DNA from: Auriscalpium vulgare | Taxonomy: Eukaryota; Basidiomycota; Agaricomycetes; Russulales; Auriscalpiaceae | NCBI GenBank assembly: GCA_019915015.1 | Contig: JAHBBC010000011.1 | Location: forward strand, 806,001-870,000 | Reading direction: 5' to 3' | DNA length: 64,000 nucleotides | Shown: positions 56,016 to 64,000 of the stretch, one piece after another | Numbering within the stretch: position 1 is the first letter of the stretch | How the letters are laid out: each line of letters opens with the position of its first letter | Notes under the pieces: model-generated | Seen by the model: only the letters and a program-made list of their open reading frames with translations | What the model was told of the DNA's origin: nothing | Database searches by the model: none | Position numbers and translations under genes: made by a program

Positions 56016-56563
56016 ACGTCAGCAATTCACAATAGATCGACGAGCTACACGACTGCTACTTGGGACTGGATTTCCGTGATCCATTTGTCAGATATTTACC
56101 GTTGTGCAATTGACTTGTACACCTCCTCTGGTCTGCGTTGATTCCGTGTTATGTTGTGAACATAAAATCCACACAACGCAGCTATCGGTAACCGACTATG
56201 GCAGGACACCAATCGCAAAGCACATGCATGGCATACCAATACTCCACGCAAGCCGTGAAGAACATGCTGTATGGCCGCCACAGCGTGCCAGGAGTGACCA
56301 TTGATCAAAGAATGGACAGAGACGACTCACGGGCCTTCCTAGAATCCGATATACACTGACGTACATTCCAGGCACGCATTTTTGAATGCCCTGCACAAGC
56401 ACTCCCTGCAAAGGCTGCATTAAAGATGTAATAGTCCTCGTCGAGAGTTTTTGTGAAGAAAAAGAATTGGTTTTTGCGACGGGTCGGGAGGCGTGGGAAA
56501 GCTAGGAAGAGGCGAGTTCCCGAAACGGCGACGTTGTGATCCTTCACGACCACCGTCTGGCCC
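56016..56563. other. Intergenic between P450 copy 2 and myosin V
   Basis: P450 3' flank and myosin promoter; nothing recognised. Confidence 0.45.
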
Positions 56564-59500
56564 ATGGCGGAAAACATCTACAGCAAGGGAACCAGGGTCT
56601 GGTTCACCGACAAGGAGCAGGGATGGATTTCCGCGGAGGTTACCAACGTGGCCAAGGGTGTCGATGACAAAATCAAACTGTCTTTTGTTGATGAACGGGG
56701 CAAGGTGCGCATGCGCGGCATCCTGTCAAGTCCTGGCGCCGCTAACTGGCGCGTCCGCGACTGCGCAGGATATCTCTATTGACACGACCACGAAAGATAT
56801 CAAGGACGGCAATGACGATCTACCACCATTACGAAACCCGCCTCTGCTCGAGACAGCAGACGATCTGGCTACGCTATCCCATCTTAATGAACCCTCAGGT
56901 ACGTGCTTAGCTTGCGCCTAGTGCAGCTCAATCTTATGCATCCATTCTCAAGTCCTCCACACCATCCGAAATCGCTATGCCCAACATAGCATCTACACAT
57001 ACAGTGGTATCGTCTTGATCGCCATGAACCCTTTCCAACGCGTCACCCAGTATGGCCCCGAGATCATCCAAGCATACAGCGGGCGACGGAGAGGAGAGCT
57101 AGAGCCCCACCTATTCGCTATCGCAGAGGACGCGTATACGGCTATGAGAAAGGAGGGCATGGGGCAGACTATCATTGTCTCCGGCGAGAGGTGCGTACGT
57201 TGGAACCTTTCACCTGACTTCGTTTTTGACGCAGCTCCCCTTACCCAGTGGTGCCGGCAAGACCGAATCTGTGCGCGCCCATGGAGTTTCACTTTCATAC
57301 AGCCACTGATGCTTCCTTAGGCCAAATACATCATGCGATACCTTGCCTCAATCAACCCCCCAGACTCGAACGCCAAATCAAAGACCAAGGTCTCGCTCGA
57401 TGAATCCAGTGAAGTCGAGCGTCAGATACTGGCAACGAATCCGGTGCTTGAAGCATTCGGCAACGCGAAGACGACTCGTAATGACAACTCCTCACGATTT
57501 GGCAAATATATACAGGTGTGTTTCTTGACGTTTGTCTTGCATGCCGCTAACATCTGCTGTAGATTCTTTTCGATGGCAAGCAGGAAATTGTCGGCGCACG
57601 TATCCGGACATACCTCCTTGAACGTTCTCGCATTGTCTTCCAGCCGCTCACCGAGCGCAACTACCACATCTTCTATCAACTCTGCGCAGGCGCACCGCTG
57701 AAGGAACGCAAGGACCTAGGCCTTGATACAGACATCAACAAGTTCCATTACCTGAAGCAGGGCGGCCCCTCATCAACGCCCATACCAGGTGTAGATGATG
57801 CGGAAGAGTTCCGGTCTACACAGCATGCCCTGTCTACAATCGGCATCAGTGTAGAGAAGCAATGGGCGGTCTTCAGGCTTCTTTCTGCGCTGCTCCATCT
57901 GGGTAATGTCAAGGTTCTGCAGTCTCGGACAGACTCCAACATAGACGACGACGATCCGGAACTGCTACTAGCCACGCGCTTCCTCGGTGTCGACAAGGCA
58001 GAGTTCAAGAAGTGGACGATCAAAAAGCAGATCATCACGCGGTCTGAGAAGATCGTTACTGCTCTCAGTGGCGCCCAAGCGGCTGTCGTCCGAGACAGCG
58101 TCGCCAAGTTCGTCTACGTCTGTCTCTTCGAATGGCTCGTTGCGATCGTGAACGAGAGCTTGGCTGGCGAGAACGGCGAAGCCGAGCGACGCGCAGAGAT
58201 GTTCATCGGTGTGCTGGATATCTATGGGTTCGAGCACTTCCAGAAGGTACGCATCGAGACCCAGATGTGGCACGCGCTCACCTGGTTCACTGTAGAACTC
58301 GTTTGAGCAATTTAGTATCAATTACGCGAACGAGAAACTTCAGCAGGAGGTCAGTATCACAGGCTTCCCGTAGTGCTTGGTCTGACGACGCGTTTAGTTC
58401 AATGCCCACGTCTTTAAACTCGAACAAGAAGAGTACGTGAAGGAGCAGATCAATTGGACATTCATCGAGTTCTCGGACAACCAGCTATGCATCGATGTCA
58501 TCGAAGGCAAGCTCGGCGTTTTGGCGCTTCTTGACGAGGAAGCTCGTCTACCTGCCGGCACCGACTCTTCGTTCCTGCAGAAGTTGTATTCCCAGATCAC
58601 AAAGCCCGAGACCAAAGAGGTTTTCAAGAAGCCACGCTTTGGGAACTCCGCGTTCACGATCGCGCATTATGCTCTGGATGTCACATACGAGGTGGACGGC
58701 TTCCTCGAGAAGAACCGCGACACTGTTCCCGAAGAGCACATGAATCTTCTTGCCACGACGAAAAACCCCTTCCTCCGGGAAGTCCTGGACGCCGCGCTCG
58801 CATCCTCCAAGCCCCCAGAGAGCCCGAACCCAGGTTCCCCAGCTATCTCAGACGGCAGTTCGGCGTCGCGCCGACATTCGCTAATTCCAGACCCTGGCCG
58901 GACATCGTTGGTGAACTCTGCAGGTTCAGGCGTCAAACGCCCCGGTGCGGCTGCGCGGAAGCCCACTCAGGCGTCGATATTCAAGGCCTCGCTCAGCAAC
59001 CTGATGGACACACTCAGCATCACGAACGTGCACTATATCCGTTGTATAAAGCCGAACGAGCAAAAGGAGGCTTGGAAGTTTGTTCCGCAGCAGGTCCTGA
59101 GTCAACTACGGGCATGTGGTGTGCTCGAGACGATCCGCATCAGTTGTGCTGGGTATCCAACACGCTGGACTTACGAAGAGTTTGCAGAACGGTAATTTTT
59201 TTCGTCCAAGGACGTCTTTGGCGGAATGCTTACTAGCGCGACTTACAGGTACTACATGCTCATCCCTTCCACAGTATGGGGCCCCATGATCCAGAAAATG
59301 GAGCTGAACCCGCTGTGCTCGATGATCCTCGATACGACAATCAACGATCCTGACAAGTATCAAAGCGGCAAGACAAAGATCTTCTTTCGAGCGGGCATGC
59401 TTGCAGCGCTGGAGACGCTGCGCGCCGACCGATTGAACGCAATGGTGACCGTGGTCCAGAAGAACATGCGGCGACATATGGCGGTGAAGAGGTACAAGGA

Positions 59501-62205
59501 AATGCGCTTGGCCGCCGTCAAGATCCAAACTTGGTGGCGTGGAATCCTCGCCAAACGCTTCGTAGAGTTCGTACGTCGCGAGACTGCCGCCATCCGATTG
59601 CAAAAAGCTGCGCGGAGATATGTCCAGCGACGGCGCTTCAACGAGATCAGGACGGCCGTCGTCCGCTTCCAGAGCCGTACGTGCCCGTCCCACATGTCAA
59701 CATACCTTATTAAGCAGCTCTTTCGCAGGGGTGCGCGGTGCACAAGCGCGGGTCGCAGTCAAGGAGGCGAGGTACCGCAATGCTACCGTTCGCCTGCAAA
59801 GCCTCTTCAGGGGAATGTACGTTTTGTGCGCGCCATCGGCGGCTCTATGTTAACTAGCTTTATACGCAGACTCGTCCGACGACACTTCAAGTCCGACGTG
59901 CGCCACGTTATCTATCTGCAATCATGCATCCGGCGGCGGCTAGCTCGCAAAGAGCTCAAATCTCTCAAGGCAGAAGCGCGCTCCGTCTCTAAGTTCAAGG
60001 AGATATCATATCGTCTGGAGAACAAGGTCGTCGAACTCACCCAGAACCTCCAGACGCGGACACAGGAGAAGAAGGAGCTTATTGGCAAGCTGAGCGATAC
60101 GGAACAGCAGCTGAAGACGTGGATCTCGCGACACGAGGAGGCTGACTCTCGCGCCAAGCAGGCTTCAGCTGCACTTGTGGTATCGCAGGCGGAGATGAGC
60201 AAGCGAGACGAATCGATCAAGCAAAAGGAGGATATCGAGCGGCGCCTGCAGGAGTCGATCGCCTCGCTGCAGGAGAAGGACGACACCATCCGTACACTAG
60301 AGGAAGAAATAGTGCGGCAGACCACTGAACTAGAGGCTGCGCACAAGCAGCTAGAGAACATGCCTGTCCGAACTGCGGAGGACTCGTCTGTCATTACTAC
60401 CCTGAAGAACGAAGTCAGCAATCTACGGGAGCAGCTCAACCGCTCCTATGCGCTCAACTCTCTCACGAAGGGCTCCCGGGAGCCACCCGTGTCGCCGACA
60501 TTCGCCCCAGGTCTTCGTCATCTCGAGCCCGGCTCGCCAGAAAAGGCCACCAATGGTGTCTTACCGCCAGTTACTTCTCAGCGCCACCAGCGACGGCACA
60601 GTTCTGCAGGCGTCTACAACATCGCGCCGTCAGACCACCGCTTCTCTGCCGATGAGCTCATAACCACTGTGAAGCGCAGTGTGGCGACAAATCCTCGTGC
60701 GGTCTCTGTCGCATACAACGGCGAGGATGGCCTAGCACGCTTGCGTGGTGCCAACGGGTTGACCGACATCTACGATGACCCCGCGGAGGAGAAGATCCGT
60801 CTCCTACAAGACTTCCGCCACCTCGATGAGGACGTGCTCGATGGCCTTGTCAAGGGTCTCAAGATTCCTTTGCCGAGCCTTACGAACCCATCAGCTGTCA
60901 AGGAGATTCTCTTCCCTGCGAATCTCATCAGCCTGGTCACGAACGAGATGTGGAAGTACGGTCTTATACCCGAAAGCGAGCGGTTCCTGGCGAACGTCAT
61001 GCAGACTGTGCAAGCGCATGTCATGGTAAGGCACACCTACTTCCTTTCCATGGAGAGCATATCGCTCATCGCGTGCACAGACCTTCACGGGCGAAGACGC
61101 AATCATCCCAGGCGTCTTCTGGCTGTCTAACGTGCACGAGATGCTCTCATTCATCTGCGTCGCAGAGTCGGACATGCTGCAGGGCATTGGGCCAGGCGAG
61201 GAGAACGCGGTTCGGCCGTTCGACTGGTCCGACTACGAACGCCTCGTAAGCGTCGTGAAGCATGACCTCGACAGCCTCGAGTACAACATCTATCACACAT
61301 GGATGACAGAGACAAAGAAGAAGCTGCAGAAGATGGTCGTGCCTGCCCTGATCGAGAGCCAGTCGTTGCCAGGCTTCATTGCGAGCGACGGTGGCGGGCG
61401 CCTGTTTAACCGCGTGTTCAACTCAAATTCCCAGCCAGCATTCAGCATGGACGACATCCTGAACTTGCTGAACAAGGTGTGGAAGAGCTTAAAGAGCTAC
61501 TACATGGAGGAGAGCGTTGTGCAGCAGGTTGTGACAGAGCTTCTCAAGCTCATCGGCGTGACAAGCTTCAATGACCTACTCATGCGGCGAAACTTCTCTT
61601 CATGGAAACGCGGTACGTGTCCTCAGTTCATCACTACGGCTCTCGTGTGCTGACCGTGACAATCAGCCATGCAAATCCAGTACAACATCACGAGGATCGA
61701 GGAGTGGTGCAAGTCGCACGACATGCCTGAAGGGACACTGCAGCTCGAGCATTTGATGCAGGCAACCAAGCTGCTGCAGCTCAAAAAAGTGCGCTCTATT
61801 TTTTGCTTCTCTGAGCGGACTGGCTGGCTAATCGAATTTACAGGCGACGGCGGCTGACATTGAAATCATCTACGACGTGTGCTGGATGCTCAGCCCCATG
61901 CAAATTCAGCGCATGTGCACAAACTACTATGTCGCAGACTACGAAGTACGCTCTCTCCGCTGCTCGGCGCTGTATACTTGATGTTAATTGCGTTTGCACA
62001 GAACCCCATCTCCCCTGAGATCCTGCGCATCGTCGCATCGCGCGTCGTCGCGAACGACCGCAACGATCACCTGCTGTTACCCGAAGCCGAGGAAGTCGGT
62101 CCATACGAGCTGCCGCTCCCGCGCGAGGTCAATGGGCTCGAGACGTACGTCCCCGCGTACCTCAACGTGTCGCACCTCCGCCGGCTCGCTGCGCTGGTCG
62201 CATGA
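56564..62205 (+). CDS. Class V myosin (cargo-transport motor)
   Basis: Actin-based motor carrying vesicles and organelles along formin-built cables. The start [21 protein letters not shown] gives the SH3-like N-terminus. Motor: [15 protein letters not shown]; the P-loop [10 protein letters not shown], assembled across two introns at about 57.19-57.32 kb; [12 protein letters not shown] (switch I); [11 protein letters not shown] (switch II/relay); [12 protein letters not shown]. The neck has six IQ motifs (for example [29 protein letters not shown]) at about 59.45-59.95 kb; then a coiled coil (about 60.0-60.45 kb), a Ser/Pro linker and the globular DIL-type tail ([18 protein letters not shown], SINVxxN-like [10 protein letters not shown], ending [10 protein letters not shown]). 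The size of about 1,600 residues and this layout mark class V (Myo2/Myo52 type). Many short introns. Confidence 0.95.
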
Positions 62206-62697
62206 GGGTGTTGTGATTCTTTTCGTTATTCGCATCGCACTGTCTTGCTATGTTATTTTGGATTCTTGCGCTATAATCTATTCAATGGCACCCTCCGCGC
62301 ACGTCGTGAACGCAAATGCGAGGTGCCCGGTGCCCGGTCTGATGTCCGGGTAGTCGCAGCGTACGTGTGTAGTCGCAGCGTACGTGTGTAGTCGCAGCGT
62401 ACGTGTGTAGTCGCAGCGTACGTGTGAGAGCTGTTGTCAAACCCGCTACCTCCCTCTGGCGTTCGGAAGCGCGGGCGCGACCACTAGGCTTTCGGTGCCA
62501 GCACAAGGCTAAGTACAGGCACCGTGGTCACGACGTGGGCATTTGAAGTGCTATCGGTGCTAAGAAGCGGAGGCAGAGGTGTAATCGCGTCCATATCGCT
62601 GAGGGTACAAGTGATATATGCACTTACAATTGAGACTGGATATATACGAGTGATAATGACAAGTGTGACTCTGGTCTCATGTAAGAGCGGTCCACTT
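62206..62697. other. Intergenic with minisatellite, between convergent myosin and P450 copy 3
   Basis: No gene. Contains the 19 bp tandem repeat at 62351-62426 and a GGTGCCC pair just before it. Confidence 0.5.
62351..62426. repeat. Minisatellite, four 19 bp units
   Basis: TAGTCGCAGCGTACGTGTG repeated four times head-to-tail with no mismatch by eye. Each unit holds the palindrome CGTACG. Confidence 0.92.
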
Positions 62698-63995
62698 TCA
62701 GATCCTGAACAAGGACACTTCGTCCTTCTCCTCCAGCATCATGCGCACGCGGTCGTGGCGTGGCACAAGCTGTACCTTGAAGGGCATCGGTGTGCGCCCG
62801 TTCGTGCGCTCGTACTCGTCCAATGAGATAGGGATGTCAGGCACAGGCTTTGCCTCGAACGCCCACATCAGTAGTGACATCGCGAGCCACATCTCGCGCT
62901 CAGCGACGTGGAAGCCGGGACAAATGCGGCGCCTATAATGCTAGTCAGATTGGGAGGGATGCAGAAAAGGGGAATGGCTCACCCGGAACCAAACGCCCAG
63001 TGGTCGCGCTGTGTCGAATCGGCGAGGTTGGCGGATTCGAAGCTGCTGAGATCGTCACCGAGGTAACGGTCGGGTTGAAGGTGAACCTGTGGCCGCATTC
63101 GAGTCAATTCGGCCGCTGCGGTGCTTTGAAAGTCCACGGTACGCACGAGTCTGGGTAGCGCTTGTCGCTGTGGTGCAGGCTGTATACGTTGAGTACGACT
63201 GAAGTCCCTTTGGGAAGGAACATTCCCTTGTAGACAAAGTCCTCCGTGGAAAAATGAGGCGTCGCCATCCAGAATGGAGAGTGCAGACGCGCAACCTGTG
63301 TGCCAGCGAACAGTCAACAGACGCACAAACAGCGAGGCAGCTGCGATCCTGACCTCCTTGATCACGGCGCGCAAGTACGGCATATCCTTCTCGTCTGCTG
63401 CCGTTGGGTAGTGTTCACGTCCAACCACACGGTCCATCTCCTCGTGCACACGTGCCTGTATCTCAGGGTACGACGGCAGGAGCGCCAAGAACCACAGTAT
63501 AATGCCCTTCATCTATATATCCACGCGATAATCAGCTATCACACCGCGGTAGACAAACGATAGACACCTACCGAATGCACACCCCCGAGCGTGAACACCG
63601 CCGAAAGCATGCACATGTCCTCCCACTGGTCGAGGCGTTCGGCCTCGCGCGTCTCGATCACTGTCTTGACCATGCAGTCGGGCACGTCCTCGCCAGCGTC
63701 CATGCGCGCTTGCACGCGCAAGATGAGCGCGCCGTAGGTCTCGATGATGTCGTCATGCAGCTTGCGGGCACGAGCGCGCTTCTGCGTCGGGAGCCACTCA
63801 AGAGGCTTGATGAAGTCGACTGCGTTGGACCAGGGTCCTGTCGACAAAAAAGTGTGAACAACTTATCAGTGAATGCCATGATTAAATGGCTTATCAGTCA
63901 ATTCCGCGAATTCGTTCGCAAGGGCAAGAGCGCGCTCGGTCAGAGGGTCCGCAGTAGACTCTGTACGCGTGCCGAACGAGAGTCGGAACATGTTA
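62698..63995 (-). pseudogene. Cytochrome P450 copy 3, damaged and cut by the window edge
   Basis: Inverted relative of copy 2, covering exons 4-9 (63895-63995, 63572-63837, 63354-63512, 63147-63295, 62983-63086, 62698-62932); exons 1-3 lie beyond 64000. The I-helix again reads GGVHSM, and the heme loop is FGSGRRICPG. Two lesions: the donor of the intron after exon 4 is AT rather than GT (63893-63894), where copies 1 and 2 have GT; and exon 8 is 104 bp instead of 105 because a run of four C (coding strand) is three, shifting the frame just before PDRYLGDD and ahead of the heme-Cys loop. One extra codon (Gln) is also inserted in exon 5. As written it cannot give a full P450; homopolymer sequencing error could explain only the second lesion. 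Confidence 0.85.
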
Positions 63996-64000
63996 CTGTG

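Noticed and set aside
62351..62426. CRISPR-like array
   Set aside because: Repeat units are directly adjacent with no spacers, and the genome is fungal.

Overview
This 64 kb window is nuclear DNA from a filamentous basidiomycete, most likely an Agaricomycete (possibly a wood-decay polypore). The support is many 45-70 bp GT-AG introns, GC-rich coding sequence, a TKL-type kinase of the kind expanded in mushrooms, an agaricomycete-style F-box protein, a chromodomain Ty3/gypsy retrotransposon and expanded P450s. Genus and species cannot be read from the sequence alone.

Layout. 1-1.3 kb: 5' part of the exosome nuclease Dis3 (minus), head-to-head with GH63 glucosidase I (1.55-4.8 kb). 5.1-7.8 kb: a small multispanning membrane protein and a Ser/Pro-rich unknown protein, convergent. 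8.1-14.1 kb: a complete but frame-broken chromodomain Ty3/gypsy element with 257 bp LTRs that look identical and a 5 bp target duplication. 14.1-17 kb: no recognisable gene. 17.1-19.1 kb: P450 copy 1. 20.7-22.4 kb: GSK3 kinase. 23.2-25.4 kb: Met30-type F-box/WD40 protein. 26.3-30.9 kb: a kinase-RasGEF fusion (minus). 31.2 kb: tRNA-Leu(UAA). 31.5-32.3 kb: COQ7. 32.4-32.85 kb: a tiny five-exon complex I B15/NDUFB4-like gene, head-to-head with an RBM5/10-type splicing factor (33-35.9 kb). 36.4-37.5 kb: secreted PEBP-like protein. 37.9-43.5 kb: formin, head-to-head with an F-box protein (43.7-45.5 kb). 45.8-49.8 kb: exportin-1/CRM1, head-to-head with a small membrane protein (50.1 kb). 50.8-52.0 kb: PAP2 lipid phosphatase. 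54.0-56.0 kb: P450 copy 2. 56.6-62.2 kb: class V myosin. 62.7-64 kb: P450 copy 3, inverted and damaged.

Most genes are housekeeping: RNA decay and splicing, N-glycan trimming, nuclear export, actin assembly and transport, Ras and GSK3 signalling, SCF ubiquitin ligation, ubiquinone and complex I. The accessory layer is the retrotransposon and the three related P450 copies. No biosynthetic gene cluster surrounds the P450s, and I found no clear candidate for a wholly new multi-gene system. The most distinctive observations are: a canonical -1 frameshift heptamer joining gag to pol; a possible self-priming site and a possible second polypurine tract in the element; an altered I-helix oxygen-activation motif shared by all three P450s; compensating frameshifts in P450 copy 1; a splice-donor loss and frameshift in copy 3; an inverted P450 pair bracketing myosin V; the kinase-RasGEF fusion; and Ser in place of the leptomycin-reactive Cys of CRM1.

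Exon borders were read by eye from GT-AG signals and protein continuity. Gene ends are firmer than internal borders.
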